DNA of 64,000 nucleotides from Paenibacillus gorillae (GCF_000513275.1 NZ_CBVJ010000076.1:32698-96697); one strand, 5' to 3'; positions 1-9,096 are shown, counted from the first letter of the stretch. Numbers and translations: made by a program. The notes: generated from the letters alone by a model not told the origin.

Positions 1-392
1 GGCCAGCGCTTCTGGATTTCATCCGCGTCCAAATATTCAACCTCGACCTTAAAGGCTGCCGAGCTGTCCCGCTTGTCCTCCAAGGAATAAACACCTGGTG
101 AAGCCATATTTATGACGCCTGATTGCACGAGTAATTTCTCGCCGCTCGCATCCTCAAGCTCATTCCACAGCTCATGTGAGCGAAGCGCCAGCTCCGTATA
201 GATGGCTCCTCCTGAGTAGGCGTGGCGGATGAGGCGCGGCTCGCCATGATGGCTGCCATTGCTGTGCGGAGGATCAAACGCGTCGATTAATAGCGTCCGG
301 GCTCCCCGGCTCGCCAGATGGTAGCCGGCACTCATACCCATCGAGCCTGCGCCAACTACGATTACATCATAAGAGGATCGCAACGTACTCAC
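1..392 (-). CDS. FAD-dependent amine oxidase (N-methyltryptophan/sarcosine oxidase-like), 3' end outside window
   Basis: The first 130 codons are present; the rest lies beyond the left edge. Translation from a GTG start at 392 gives a Rossmann FAD-binding motif GAGSMG at about residues 13-18, then a GSHHGEPRLIRHAY stretch typical of monomeric sarcosine oxidase/SolA, where the His/Arg pair is close to the covalent flavin. The start is supported by GGAGG 10 bases upstream and by a GTGA overlap with the stop of the M20 deacetylase gene, which suggests translational coupling and the same operon. Family knowledge: these enzymes oxidise secondary or N-methyl amino acids to imines with release of H2O2. 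Its place at the end of a cysteine-salvage operon suggests an N- or S-substituted amino acid as substrate (inference). The covalent-FAD Cys region is not visible. Confidence 0.8.
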   Translation of the reverse strand, partial: MSTLRSSYDVIVVGAGSMGMSAGYHLASRGARTLLIDAFDPPHSNGSHHGEPRLIRHAYSGGAIYTELALRSHELWNELEDASGEKLLVQSGVINMASPGVYSLEDKRDSSAAFKVEVEYLDADEIQKRW

Positions 393-1576
393 TGGCTGAT
401 CCTCCCTGCTGCTGGCTCCTTCAACTGCTCCAACGCAAGCAGCGCAAGCTCGGTGAAGTAACCCGCGCTTAGCGGCAAAGCCCGTTCATCCAGATCAAAC
501 GCCGGATGATGCCATTCCTGCGGCCCTGCTGTCCCCATAAAGACGAAGACGCCTGGCACTTGCTTCTGATAAAAGGAGAAATCCTCGCCAGCCGGCGAAG
601 GCACTGGTACGATTGCTGTCAGTCCCGCTCTTTCAGCAGCCTCTTCCGCTACGACAGCAAGCTGTTTATCGTTATAGACTGGCGGCGGCCCTTGAATCCA
701 TCGTACTCTGGCCGTTGTTCCGAATGCGGAAGCTACGCCAAGAACAACTTCTTCAAACCGTGCCAGCACCTTCTGCCGCACATCCTCTTCGAATGTGCGA
801 ATCGTCCCCTCCAGCACTGCCTTGTCCGGAACCACATTCCAAGTGGTGCCGCTGTTCAGCTTCGTCACGCTGACAACCGCGCTTTGCAGCGTACCGACGT
901 TGCGGCTGACAATGGATTGCAGCGCAGTAACGATATGAGCCGCCGTTACAACGGGATCATTGCCGGCTTCCGGCACCGCTGCATGTGTGCCTACGCCGTC
1001 GACTTCAACGATGAAGCCGTCCGCCGCTGCCATTAGCGGTCCTTCCTTCACGCCAACTACGCCAACTGGCAGGTTCGGTTTATTATGCATTCCGAATACA
1101 GCCTGCACACCGTTAAGCGCTCCGCTCTCAATTACTTTAAGCGCGCCTTGCGCTTTCTCCTCAGCAGGCTGGAACAGGAAGCGAACCGTTCCATTCAGCT
1201 CATGCTCCCGCTGCTTCAGCAGCACAGCCGCGCCAATGATGGAAGCTGTATGAAAATCATGCCCGCAAGCATGCATCTTTCCTTCTATACGTGAAGCGAA
1301 CGGAAGCCCCGTCTCTTCTTGAATCGGCAATGCGTCGATATCAGCGCGAATGGCGATGAGCGGTCCTTCGCCCGCAGGCTTGCCAATCTCGGCGATTACG
1401 CCAGTGGCAAGTCCATAATCGGCAATGCGTACTCCCGCTTCCTCCAGCCAGCGCCGAATGGCTGCCGTCGTCTCGAATTCTTCATTCGACAATTCCGGAT
1501 ATTGATGTAAATGGCGCCGAATATCGATCAAATACTGATCAAAATCCGGCGCAGCATTCCGTGCTTGATTAGCCAT
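389..1576 (-). CDS. sndA: M20D amidohydrolase, SndA/YtnL-like N-acyl-(S-substituted) cysteine deacetylase
   Basis: A 395-residue M20D metallo-amidase of normal family length. The metal site is visible: Asp79/Asp81 in RADID, Cys104-x-His106 in HACGHD, the Glu139-Glu140 pair in QPAEE, His164 in GMHN, and HHP near the C terminus. Cys104 as bridging ligand marks the IAA-amidase/hippurate hydrolase branch rather than carboxypeptidase G2. The start has an AGGAGGAG ribosome site. In B. subtilis the homologue SndA removes the acetyl group from N-acetyl-S-alkylcysteines at the end of the cmo pathway. The same neighbours (tcy importer, cmoO, LysR) are present here, so that assignment is preferred over a general N-acyl amino acid amidohydrolase. 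The exact S-substituted substrate is not known. Confidence 0.85.
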   Translation of the reverse strand: MANQARNAAPDFDQYLIDIRRHLHQYPELSNEEFETTAAIRRWLEEAGVRIADYGLATGVIAEIGKPAGEGPLIAIRADIDALPIQEETGLPFASRIEGKMHACGHDFHTASIIGAAVLLKQREHELNGTVRFLFQPAEEKAQGALKVIESGALNGVQAVFGMHNKPNLPVGVVGVKEGPLMAAADGFIVEVDGVGTHAAVPEAGNDPVVTAAHIVTALQSIVSRNVGTLQSAVVSVTKLNSGTTWNVVPDKAVLEGTIRTFEEDVRQKVLARFEEVVLGVASAFGTTARVRWIQGPPPVYNDKQLAVVAEEAAERAGLTAIVPVPSPAGEDFSFYQKQVPGVFVFMGTAGPQEWHHPAFDLDERALPLSAGYFTELALLALEQLKEPAAGRISQ

Positions 1577-1606
1577 ATGCAGCTCCTCCTCTTTCCGCAG
1601 CCTTTA

Positions 1607-2620
1607 TTAGCTGCCTACCGACAATTCGGAGAACGCCTCGCTGAGCAGCTCGTAGGACCGCAGTCTCAGCCCAAAATCTTTCACAGCGGTCGTGACGATA
1701 AATTCGTCTACACCGTATTGCTGCTGAATTTCCAGCAGTCTGCGCCGAACCGTTTCCTTGGAGCCCTTAGTCACCTCGGCGTCCCTCTCCGTAATCGTAT
1801 ATTCCTGACCCGACTGTTTGCCGAATTCCTCTGCTTGCGCAACCGTTCCAAGATTCAGCGTTTTGCCATCCGCCAGCGTAATCCGGACATTTTTCATGTC
1901 CGTTGCGAGCAGTGCCGCCTCTTCATCAGTATCCGATACGATTACAGATAATGCAATAATGGCTCTAGGCTTCTTGCCGGAAGCTGAATGGAATCGTTCG
2001 CGGTAAAGGGCCAGCGCTTCTTCGGCGACAGCCGGGTCGCTGTTAATGAACTGGGCAAATACGTAAGCGTGGCCCTGCTCTGCAGCCAGCTCCGCACTGC
2101 TGACACTCGTTCCAAGCAGATAAATGTCTGCAGGCTGCTGTGGAATTGGCGATGCTTGAATGCCAGCTAGCGGATGCGTATCCGGCAGCGTGCTGTTCAC
2201 ATGATGCGACAGCTCCTCCAGCTTTTCTGACAACGTCTGCGGTTCCGTAATCCCTTTCTGCAACGCTTTGGTCGAACGGGGCAGTCCGCCCGGCGCACGG
2301 CCAATGCCAAGATCAATTCTTCCTGGAGCCAGTGTAGCAAGTATATTAAAGTTCTCCGCAACCTTGTATGGACTATAATGCTGCAGCATGATGCCGCCGG
2401 AGCCGAGACGAATCCGCTCCGTTTGGCCGATCAAGTAGGCAATCAGCACCTCCGGCGATGATCCGGCCAGAAAACCGTCATGATGCTCGGACACCCAGAA
2501 CCGGTGATAGCCAAGACGCTCCGCGTGCTGAACAAGCTCTACTGTATGGCGGAATGCATCGACAGGCGTCTCTCCTTCAAAAACCGGACTTTGATCCAAA
2601 ATGCTAAGCTTGATCGTCAT
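1607..2620 (-). CDS. cmoO: LLM-class FMN-dependent monooxygenase, CmoO/YtmO-like
   Basis: A 337-residue protein of the bacterial-luciferase-like (LLM) family that starts SILDQSPVFEG and carries WVSEHH and the GSGGIMLQHY stretch typical of the alkanal monooxygenase-like MsnO8 subgroup. Such proteins use FMNH2 supplied by a separate reductase to oxygenate a small substrate. Position between the Tcy importer ATPase and sndA matches ytmO (cmoO) of B. subtilis, where it takes part in breakdown of N-acetyl-S-(2-succino)cysteine. The ATG at 2620 is preceded by AGGGAGAGG. No dedicated flavin reductase or riboflavin kinase (ribR) is seen nearby, unlike the B. subtilis operon. Function is inferred from family and context. 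Confidence 0.85.
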   Translation of the reverse strand: MTIKLSILDQSPVFEGETPVDAFRHTVELVQHAERLGYHRFWVSEHHDGFLAGSSPEVLIAYLIGQTERIRLGSGGIMLQHYSPYKVAENFNILATLAPGRIDLGIGRAPGGLPRSTKALQKGITEPQTLSEKLEELSHHVNSTLPDTHPLAGIQASPIPQQPADIYLLGTSVSSAELAAEQGHAYVFAQFINSDPAVAEEALALYRERFHSASGKKPRAIIALSVIVSDTDEEAALLATDMKNVRITLADGKTLNLGTVAQAEEFGKQSGQEYTITERDAEVTKGSKETVRRRLLEIQQQYGVDEFIVTTAVKDFGLRLRSYELLSEAFSELSVGS

Positions 2621-2652
2621 CGGTACCCTCTCCCTTTTGCGCTAGCGCTGTA

Positions 2653-3405
2653 CTAAATGTTATAGACCCAGTCCGATGTAATTCGCTTCAGAAATTGCTT
2701 CGTCCGCTCCTCCTTCGGCGCTCCGAACAGTTCATTAGGCTTGCCTTCCTCGACGATGACACCGCCGTCCATAAAGACGACATGATTGGATACTTCACGG
2801 GCAAAGCTCATTTCATGAGTCACTACGATCATCGTGATGCCTTCATTAGCGATTTTTCGGATAACATCGAGCACTTCACCGACCAGCTCGGGATCAAGAG
2901 CCGATGTTGGCTCATCGAACAATATCACTTCCGGGTTAAGCGCCAATGCTCTGGCGATACCGACCCGCTGCTGCTGTCCCCCGGAAAGCTGGCTCGGATA
3001 AGCGTCGAGCTTGGCGCCGAGTCCTACCTTCTCCAGCACCTCTACACTTCGTTTGCGGGCTTCTTCCTTAGGCAGCTTTTGCACGATGACGAGGCCTTCC
3101 ATGACGTTCTCCAGTGCCGTCTTATGCTTGAACAGATTGTAATGCTGGAACACCATTGCCGATTTTTGACGGAGCTGGTGGATATCCTTCTTTCCGGCAT
3201 GCTTGCAGTCTACAGTGTAATCGCCGATTGCAATCGTGCCGTCATTAGGCCGCTCCAAATAGTTCAGGCAGCGCAGCAGCGTCGTTTTGCCGGAGCCGCT
3301 CGGGCCCAGAATGACAACGACCTCTCCCTTTTCTACAGAAAGGGTAATATCTTTAAGCACCTGATTTTTCCCGAATGATTTTGAAATCCGACTCAGCTTG
3401 ATCAT
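2653..3405 (-). CDS. tcyN: polar amino acid ABC transporter ATPase, TcyN-like
   Basis: A 250-residue ATPase of the PAAT family with all motifs: Walker [10 protein letters not shown] (about residues 34-42), Q-loop QHYNLF, signature LSGGQQQR, Walker [10 protein letters not shown] and switch His in VVTHEMSF. It energises the two permeases upstream. Its ATG overlaps the stop of the preceding permease by four bases (ATGA), so the genes are translationally coupled. In B. subtilis TcyJKLMN imports cystine and S-alkylated cysteines; the downstream oxygenase and deacetylase genes fit that job. Confidence 0.9.
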   Translation of the reverse strand: MIKLSRISKSFGKNQVLKDITLSVEKGEVVVILGPSGSGKTTLLRCLNYLERPNDGTIAIGDYTVDCKHAGKKDIHQLRQKSAMVFQHYNLFKHKTALENVMEGLVIVQKLPKEEARKRSVEVLEKVGLGAKLDAYPSQLSGGQQQRVGIARALALNPEVILFDEPTSALDPELVGEVLDVIRKIANEGITMIVVTHEMSFAREVSNHVVFMDGGVIVEEGKPNELFGAPKEERTKQFLKRITSDWVYNI

Positions 3406-4112
3406 GCTACACCACCTCGATTATAGTTGTTGATCCGGCGCTCCAGCAGTGCTGTGCCCCGTTCGATCAATATCGTCATTCCCCAGAACAAGAGCGCTGC
3501 TGCAATATAGGCCTCAAGAAATTTCCAATTGCTTGCGGCAACGATCTGCGCCTGTGCATTAATCTCAACGACCGACACGGTAAACGCAAGCGTTGATCCG
3601 TGCAGCATGCCGATCAGGTTGTTCGACAGGTTAGGCAAGCTGACAGCGAGTGCCTGCGGCATTACGATCCGCCGCAGCGCTTGCGGCGTTGTCATTCCGA
3701 TTGAGTATGCCGCTTCCAGCTGGCCTCTGTTAACGGCCGTAATACCTGCTCTGACTACCTCCGACATATAAGCGCCGGCTGTTATGGAGAATGAAATATA
3801 GACAAATCCAATTAGCGGAATGGCCGTTGAACGAATTCCCCAGCCAAGCGCTCCAGCAATGCCGTCGATCAGCATCGGAAGCCCGAAATAGATGAGCAGC
3901 AGATGCATAAGCATTGGTGTCCCCCGGACAAACAGAACATAGCCGGAGGCGATGGGATGAAGCACGGGAACACGGTAAATGCGAATTAACGCCACTGCCG
4001 TACCGATCAGGAAACCGACAAGGACCGATACAGCCGTAATAAGCAACGTGTTCGGAAGGGCTTTGAACAAACTCAGCAGTGCCGTTCCGATAAAGCTGAA
4101 ATCAAGCTGCAT
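3402..4112 (-). CDS. tcyM: amino acid ABC transporter permease, TcyM-like
   Basis: A 236-residue membrane protein of the HisM/GlnP type with about five hydrophobic segments and an EAA-like loop ([19 protein letters not shown]) that contacts the ATPase. It starts six bases after the stop of the first permease and overlaps the ATPase start. AGGGGG stands ten bases before the ATG. Two different permeases in a row form the heterodimeric channel known from the B. subtilis tcyL-tcyM pair. Confidence 0.87.
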   Translation of the reverse strand: MQLDFSFIGTALLSLFKALPNTLLITAVSVLVGFLIGTAVALIRIYRVPVLHPIASGYVLFVRGTPMLMHLLLIYFGLPMLIDGIAGALGWGIRSTAIPLIGFVYISFSITAGAYMSEVVRAGITAVNRGQLEAAYSIGMTTPQALRRIVMPQALAVSLPNLSNNLIGMLHGSTLAFTVSVVEINAQAQIVAASNWKFLEAYIAAALLFWGMTILIERGTALLERRINNYNRGGVA

Positions 4113-4118
4113 ATCGAT

Positions 4119-4886
4119 CTAGCCCCCTTCCTCGATGCGCGTCACGAGCGGTTTGCCCCATAAGCTGCGTTTTCTCGATCTGTGCCCATGCTGGACAAGC
4201 TGCTTCTCATGCTTCAGCAGTCTGCGCTCCACATAATGGAACGCACGCTCCAGCACCGTGCTGATTACGAAATAAATGAGCGATAGAGCAATATAGGTTT
4301 CGATAAAATGCTGCGTCGCCGTGCCTAGCGTCTGCGACTTTCCAGTCATCTCCATCGCACCCAGCGTGAAGGCAAGCGACGTATCTTTCAAATTGGCAAT
4401 CGTGAGGTTAGCGAATATCGGCACTGAGATGGCCAGCGCCTGCGGCAATATAATCCGGGTAAAGGCCTGAAAGCCGTTCATCCCAACCGAGTAGGCCGCT
4501 TCAACCTGCCCGCGCTCCACCCCGTTGACCGCAGCCCGGATGCCTTCGGAAATGAAAGCCCCGCTATGCAGTGAGTACGACAAAATGACAAACACAAGCA
4601 CATCCGTCCGGGATAGATCGATATTCACCAGCTTGAACAACTCCGGCACGCCGTAATAGACAAGAAACAGCTGAATAAGAATCGGAGTGCCACGGAAAAA
4701 AGATACATAAACCTGGGATACTCGTTTCAGCACCGGAACGTTGTACATCCTCGGGAGCGCCACCAGAAAGCCAATTAGCAGTCCAAACACAAGCGACGCC
4801 GTAACGATAAACAATGTAATGTCCAAATAAGACAGCAATTTGGGTATAAAGTCGAGCACGTAGTTTATGTCGAATTTTTTGCCCAT
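4119..4886 (-). CDS. tcyL: amino acid ABC transporter permease, TcyL-like
   Basis: A 255-residue permease with five predicted membrane spans and the EAA loop YSVGMNGFQAFTRIILPQA. A GTG two codons upstream (4892) is possible, but the ATG at 4886 has the better ribosome site (AGGTGAGG). The C-terminal tail is long and basic (KRSLWGK region). It pairs with the next gene to form the importer channel for cystine or S-substituted cysteines. Confidence 0.87.
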   Translation of the reverse strand: MGKKFDINYVLDFIPKLLSYLDITLFIVTASLVFGLLIGFLVALPRMYNVPVLKRVSQVYVSFFRGTPILIQLFLVYYGVPELFKLVNIDLSRTDVLVFVILSYSLHSGAFISEGIRAAVNGVERGQVEAAYSVGMNGFQAFTRIILPQALAISVPIFANLTIANLKDTSLAFTLGAMEMTGKSQTLGTATQHFIETYIALSLIYFVISTVLERAFHYVERRLLKHEKQLVQHGHRSRKRSLWGKPLVTRIEEGG

Positions 4887-4926
4887 TTTCACACCTCACC
4901 TTATACCCAAATGATTAACTTAAAGA

Positions 4927-5787
4927 TTACTTCGTCGTTGCTTCGTCCAATGATTTCGTGAAATCTTGACCCAGCCATTGAACGCTAAGCTTCGACAGCG
5001 TGCCGTCTTCCTTCACCGATTTGATCGCCTCGTCCAGCTTATCGGACAGCTCCTGGCTGTCTTTGCGGAGCACGAACAGCACATCCGATTGGATAAGCGG
5101 CTCGCCTACCGTTTTCAAAGCCGGCTTGCCGTCTGCTCCAGGGTAGAACGCCAATGCAAAGTCGGTTGCCATCGTAGCGTCAACACGTTTGCTTTGAATA
5201 ATATTAACAAGGTCATTGGCTGCGCCGCTGGAGTAAACGATGTTAAGCGCGTTGTCATGCTCTTTGTTGTATTGCTCAAGGAAGTAAGCTGCGTTGCTGG
5301 TTGGCGTTGTATATACCTTTTTGCCTTTCAAGTCTTCAATGGAGTTAATCGTCGTATCGTTTTTATCTACAGTCACCTTCGTCAAGAAAATGCTGTACGG
5401 CTCTTTGTTGAATAGAAATTTCTCGATCCGCTCCGGATTTTTCTCCATTTGATGGGCGATGAAATCTATTTTATTCGTCTCGAGGCTCAGCAGCAGATTG
5501 GAGAAATCCATCGTCTTGAACTCGAATTCATATTCCGGCAGACGTTTGTCCAGCTCTCTGACAAGCTCAACGTCAAACCCGGTCAGCTTGCCGCTGTCGT
5601 CAATAAAGCAAACATTCGGAAATTGGGTGCCGGTACCGACGATAATTTTTTTAACCGTCTTCGTTCCGCCATTATTGCCTGACCCCGATGCAGCGCTAGA
5701 ACCGTTGCCGCCCCCGCTATTGGCTCCGCAAGCGGACACGACCAGTGCCAATACGATCAATGCCGCTACTATCGAAAACTTTTTCAT
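4927..5787 (-). CDS. amino acid ABC transporter substrate-binding lipoprotein, TcyJ/TcyK-like
   Basis: A 286-residue solute-binding protein. The N terminus is a lipoprotein signal peptide: MKK, a hydrophobic core, then lipobox VSAC with Cys20 as the lipid anchor, followed by a Gly/Asn/Ser linker. The mature part shows the PAAT fold (GTGTQFPNVCF..., DVELVRELDKRLPEYEFEF). B. subtilis has two such genes (tcyJ, tcyK); only one is present here, so no J/K choice is made. It is the first gene of the importer operon behind a promoter with two likely operator sites (separate entries). Confidence 0.9.
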   Translation of the reverse strand: MKKFSIVAALIVLALVVSACGANSGGGNGSSAASGSGNNGGTKTVKKIIVGTGTQFPNVCFIDDSGKLTGFDVELVRELDKRLPEYEFEFKTMDFSNLLLSLETNKIDFIAHQMEKNPERIEKFLFNKEPYSIFLTKVTVDKNDTTINSIEDLKGKKVYTTPTSNAAYFLEQYNKEHDNALNIVYSSGAANDLVNIIQSKRVDATMATDFALAFYPGADGKPALKTVGEPLIQSDVLFVLRKDSQELSDKLDEAIKSVKEDGTLSKLSVQWLGQDFTKSLDEATTK

Positions 5788-5817
5788 TTCAATTCCCCCA
5801 TGAATTTTTATTAAACC

Positions 5818-5838
5818 TATAATTCCTACTGTTTTTGT
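5818..5838 (-). promoter_or_regulatory. CymR-like box downstream of the tcy promoter
   Basis: A 21-bp stretch (AATTCCTA followed by a T-rich half) matches 19 of 21 bases with 63509-63529 in front of the CmoJ-like gene. Read on the minus strand with flanking bases it forms the imperfect inverted repeat AATTCTTAC-N7-GTAGGAATT. It lies about 12-32 bases after the predicted transcription start, a position suited to a repressor. CymR, the Rrf2-type cysteine-metabolism repressor, binds related AATTCC-type sites in Bacillus; assignment to CymR is inference. Confidence 0.55.
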
Positions 5839-5856
5839 AAGAATTGATTTGACATT

Positions 5857-5885
5857 AATTTATCATCCGCCTTCTCCGCCGTCAA
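5857..5885 (-). promoter_or_regulatory. SigA-type promoter of the tcy operon
   Basis: On the minus strand -35 TTGACG (5880-5885), 17-bp spacer, -10 TAAATT (5857-5862) with an extended TG-A in front. It lies between the LysR palindrome and the CymR-like box and would start RNA about 62 bases before the ATG of the binding protein. Confidence 0.65.
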
Positions 5886-5896
5886 TAAGCCGGATA

Positions 5897-5911
5897 ATAG
5901 AGTTTTTCTAT
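5897..5911 (-). promoter_or_regulatory. LysR-type operator ATAGA-N5-TCTAT in front of the tcy operon
   Basis: A 15-bp palindrome with a T-N11-A core, the usual geometry of LysR-family sites. The surrounding 23 bases (5891-5913) match 63573-63595 with two differences. It lies between the LysR gene and the importer operon, upstream of the -35 box, as expected for an activator site. Confidence 0.6.
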
Positions 5912-5953
5912 AAGAGAATTCAACAATCCAATAAAGGCTGTCAGAGCTATATT

Positions 5954-6841
5954 TTAGCGGAAAAACGGATGCTCCTTGGCCAGCTTCTGAAGGGTATTAA
6001 AGTACGTCGTATGTTCGCCGCCGAGTGCGATCATATTCGTCTGCAGTGAAATCCCGGCGACCTCAGGGAAGTCAATCGGGAACAACTGGCCGCTGTTCAC
6101 TTCTTCGAATGCGCACAAGCTCGGCAGGAAGCTGATCCCCGCTTGCTCTAGCACGAGTTTTTTGGCTGTTTCCAAATTGTCGGTATGATAGACGATAGCA
6201 GGCGGCTCATTCAACTCTTCAAAGGCACGGTGAATGCGAATCCAATCCAGCGCGCCGCATTCAAAGAATACAAACGGATAATGCCCGATTCGATCGATCG
6301 TAAGCTCGGAATCGCCGATGAACGGATGGCCTTTATATACATGAAGACGGATGGGGTCCTCGTACAGCTTCACTGACTGCAGGTTCGGATGATTCGTATG
6401 GCGCACGAAGCCGATATCGATTTCTTTGCCCAGCACCTTATTGACGATATCGTCTGTTCCGCTTGTAATGACTTTAAAGTGGATGTCCGGATATATTTCC
6501 TTGAAGGCCGGCAGCAGATGCGGCAGGACGTAGTTGGATACCGACACGGTGCAGCCGATGCGCAGCTCGTTCGGGAGCGCTTTTTTCTGATGCAGATGAA
6601 GTTTTCCTTTTTGCAGCGTTTGAAGAATCGATTGCGCATAAGGCAAAAACCGCTTGCCCTCCTCCGTCAGCTGAATTTGCTTCCCCAGCCTGTCGAATAA
6701 TTTGCAGTCGAGCTCCCGCTCCAGCGATTGAATACGCGCCGTTACCGACGGCTGTGATAAGAATAAAATTTCCGCCGCTTTGTTAAAGCTTCCGTAATGT
6801 ATGACGTAGACAAACGCCTCGATATTGTCGATATTCATCAT
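5954..6841 (-). CDS. LysR-family transcription regulator, YtlI/AscR-like
   Basis: A 295-residue regulator. An N-terminal winged HTH (residues 1-60, with NKAAEILFLSQPSVTARIQSL as the helix-turn-helix) is followed by a LysR substrate-binding domain beginning about residue 90. There are two adjacent ATG codons, 6841 and 6838; GGGGGAAACG precedes them. It is transcribed in the same direction as, and 166 bases before, the tcy operon. In B. subtilis the LysR activator YtlI controls the equivalent ytmI operon, so the same job is likely here. Two copies of a T-N11-A palindrome are candidate targets. Confidence 0.88.
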   Translation of the reverse strand: MMNIDNIEAFVYVIHYGSFNKAAEILFLSQPSVTARIQSLERELDCKLFDRLGKQIQLTEEGKRFLPYAQSILQTLQKGKLHLHQKKALPNELRIGCTVSVSNYVLPHLLPAFKEIYPDIHFKVITSGTDDIVNKVLGKEIDIGFVRHTNHPNLQSVKLYEDPIRLHVYKGHPFIGDSELTIDRIGHYPFVFFECGALDWIRIHRAFEELNEPPAIVYHTDNLETAKKLVLEQAGISFLPSLCAFEEVNSGQLFPIDFPEVAGISLQTNMIALGGEHTTYFNTLQKLAKEHPFFR

Positions 6842-7045
6842 CGTTTCCCCCTTGCCCGCTCTTTGTTTACTTTTCCAATTAGATAACTAGGATTTAGTGG
6901 ATTGGATTAATAGTAGATCAGGTCGGCTAAAGTGTCAACAGTTGGAATTTCCGGTGAACGCTGGACAATGGCCGCTTGCGGGCAATCTGCTCTGTCAGGC
7001 ATCGAGAACGATACTTTAGTGCGTCATTCCACTGCCGATCTATGT

Positions 7046-7085
7046 AAAAAAAGAAGCCCGCTGACTTGTGACGTCAACGGACTTC
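7046..7085 (-). terminator. terminator of the fuc operon
   Basis: A 13-bp stem (7053-7065 with 7073-7085, two G-U pairs in the RNA), 7-base loop, then seven U on the minus strand, directly after fucU. Confidence 0.85.
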
Positions 7086-7102
7086 CTCTTATTCAATGGC
7101 GT

Positions 7103-7531
7103 TTATTTAATAACGCCCTTCTTCAAAATCAGGTTCGCATACAACGCGCTTTCGCCGGTTGCGATAACAGCATAGGCCTTTTTTGCCCGCTCGTAAAAAG
7201 CGAAACGCTCCACTTCCTCGAACGGCTCCTTCAGCCCGGTCCGCGCTTCAATAATCGCGCCATATTCCGCCCAGATCGGCGTCTCCGCCGTATCACCAGG
7301 CACAACGCCCATCAGCGCAGCTGGCTTCTCGACATACTGATCGAGAGGGAAAAGCTGCAAAATCGCATCCAGCAGCTCCGGAATGTTATGCCCGTCCGCT
7401 CTTACAAGACGCTGCGTATGGCTAGCGCCAGGAAAGTTGCCGTCGGCGATGACGATCTCGTCGCTATGACCCATTTCCATCAATATTTTCAACAGCTCGG
7501 GCGAAATCAGCTTGGAAATACCAATCAGCAT
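7103..7531 (-). CDS. fucU: L-fucose mutarotase (RbsD/FucU family)
   Basis: A 142-residue RbsD/FucU protein. MGHSDEIVIADGNFP holds the conserved His and Asp of the active site, and the C terminus (YANLILKKGVI) matches FucU. It interconverts the anomers of L-fucose, feeding the isomerase with the alpha form. It is the last gene of the fuc operon; AAGGAGTGAG precedes the ATG. D-ribose pyranase is the alternative in the same family, but the neighbours are fucose genes. Confidence 0.87.
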   Translation of the reverse strand: MLIGISKLISPELLKILMEMGHSDEIVIADGNFPGASHTQRLVRADGHNIPELLDAILQLFPLDQYVEKPAALMGVVPGDTAETPIWAEYGAIIEARTGLKEPFEEVERFAFYERAKKAYAVIATGESALYANLILKKGVIK

Positions 7532-7586
7532 TCATCTCACTCCTTCAGGTTGTATCACGATCACTCTTCATCGCTCAAAGCAAGCT

Positions 7587-9077
7587 TTAAAGCAATTGCT
7601 TGTATGCCTCATAGGCTTCGTTCCAGACAGCAGCTTCCGCCTCATCCGGCAAGTAAGTCTCCACAGGGAAAGATGCTGCAGACAGCTCGCGTGCTTCTGC
7701 CAAGTTGGAGCATTGGCCCTGCGCCACTAACTGCATCAGCATATTGCCGATCGCACTCGCCTCTACCGGACCAGCCCATACCGGGCGACCCAGCGCGCCT
7801 GCGGTCAGACGGCACAGCAGCCGGTTCTGAATACCGCCTCCGACCATATGCATTCCCGCGTAGGCATTACCGGTCAACTGCTCCATTTTCTCCAGCGCAT
7901 GGCGGTACTTGAGCGCCAGACTCTCCAGAATACAGCGGGCAATCTCCGCTTCCGTCTCCGGTACCGGCTGCCCCGTCTCCGCGCAAAAGGAACGAACCTT
8001 CTCCGTCATATCGGACGGACCAAAGAAACGTGTATCGTCAGGATTAATCAAGCTGCGGAACGGAGCGGCCTGCCCCGCCAATTCGGCAAGCTCGGCGAAT
8101 GAAATGACATTCCCCTTCTCATCCCACTCACGCTTGCATTCCTGCAATATCCATAAGCCCATAATGTTCTTAAGCAGCTGGTATTTGCCGAAAGCGCCGC
8201 CCTCGTTCGAGAAGTCATGCTCCATCGCCTCTGCCGTTACAAGCGGTTGATCCAGCTCCGTGCCAAGCAGCGACCAAGTCCCGCATACGAGATAGGCAAA
8301 TGCTCCTTCGCCTGCTGGAACTGCGGCTACCGCCGATTCCGTATCATGCGTAGCAACAGCTACCGCCTCTATCGGCGGCACATCCAGTTCCTCGCATACC
8401 TCTGGCGTCAATGGACCAATACGCGTACCCGGATGAATCGGCTCCAGGAACATACTGGACGGAATACCCAGACGATCCATCAGCTCCGTGTTCCACGCTT
8501 GCTGCTCGGGATGGTACAGTTGCGTCGTCGTTGCCATCGTAAACTCGCACACCTTACGGCCCGTCAAGAAATAAACGAGCAGATCCGGTGTCAACAGCAA
8601 AGTCGCAGCCGCAGCCAGCTTCGGAGAAGCCGCCTTTCGCATCGCATACAGCTGATAGATGGTATTGAACGGCATAAACTGAAGTCCGCCCTGCTGGAAC
8701 AGTTCCTCCTTGCCGACCATGCCGATAACTTCCTCAATTAGCCCCTCTGTCTGCGGATCACGATAATGATACGGGTTGCCAAGCAGCTCGCCATTGCCGT
8801 CGATCAGGCCGAAATCGACTCCCCAGGTGTCGACGCCAAACGTTTCCGGGCGATGCCCTTCTTGAAACGCTTTGCGGATCGCCTTCTTCATCTCATGCAG
8901 CAGCCGTAAAATATCCCAGTGCAAATGGCCGCCGACTCCAATCGCATGGTTCGGAAAACGGTGAATCTCTTCGACCTTCAGCTCGCGCTGCCCGTCCTCC
9001 GCTTGCATGAGCTTGCCGATTAGCGCCCGCCCGCTGCTTGCTCCCAGATCGAAAGCCAATACGGTTGACAGCAACAT
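7587..9077 (-). CDS. FGGY sugar kinase, rhamnulokinase-family (probable L-fuculokinase)
   Basis: A 496-residue FGGY kinase. The N-terminal phosphate-binding DLGASSGR (about residues 10-17), FGVDTWGVDFGLID and the C-terminal MVGGGIQNRLLCRLTA are those of RhaB-type kinases rather than E. coli FucK. Between fucU and fucA, and with no rhamnose isomerase nearby, it most likely phosphorylates L-fuculose to L-fuculose 1-phosphate. Replacement of FucK by a RhaB-like enzyme is known in Firmicutes. The start is preceded by AAAGGGGCGG. L-rhamnulose as an additional substrate cannot be excluded. Confidence 0.85.
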   Translation of the reverse strand: MLLSTVLAFDLGASSGRALIGKLMQAEDGQRELKVEEIHRFPNHAIGVGGHLHWDILRLLHEMKKAIRKAFQEGHRPETFGVDTWGVDFGLIDGNGELLGNPYHYRDPQTEGLIEEVIGMVGKEELFQQGGLQFMPFNTIYQLYAMRKAASPKLAAAATLLLTPDLLVYFLTGRKVCEFTMATTTQLYHPEQQAWNTELMDRLGIPSSMFLEPIHPGTRIGPLTPEVCEELDVPPIEAVAVATHDTESAVAAVPAGEGAFAYLVCGTWSLLGTELDQPLVTAEAMEHDFSNEGGAFGKYQLLKNIMGLWILQECKREWDEKGNVISFAELAELAGQAAPFRSLINPDDTRFFGPSDMTEKVRSFCAETGQPVPETEAEIARCILESLALKYRHALEKMEQLTGNAYAGMHMVGGGIQNRLLCRLTAGALGRPVWAGPVEASAIGNMLMQLVAQGQCSNLAEARELSAASFPVETYLPDEAEAAVWNEAYEAYKQLL

Positions 9078-9096
9078 CGTTATGCCGCCCCTTTCC

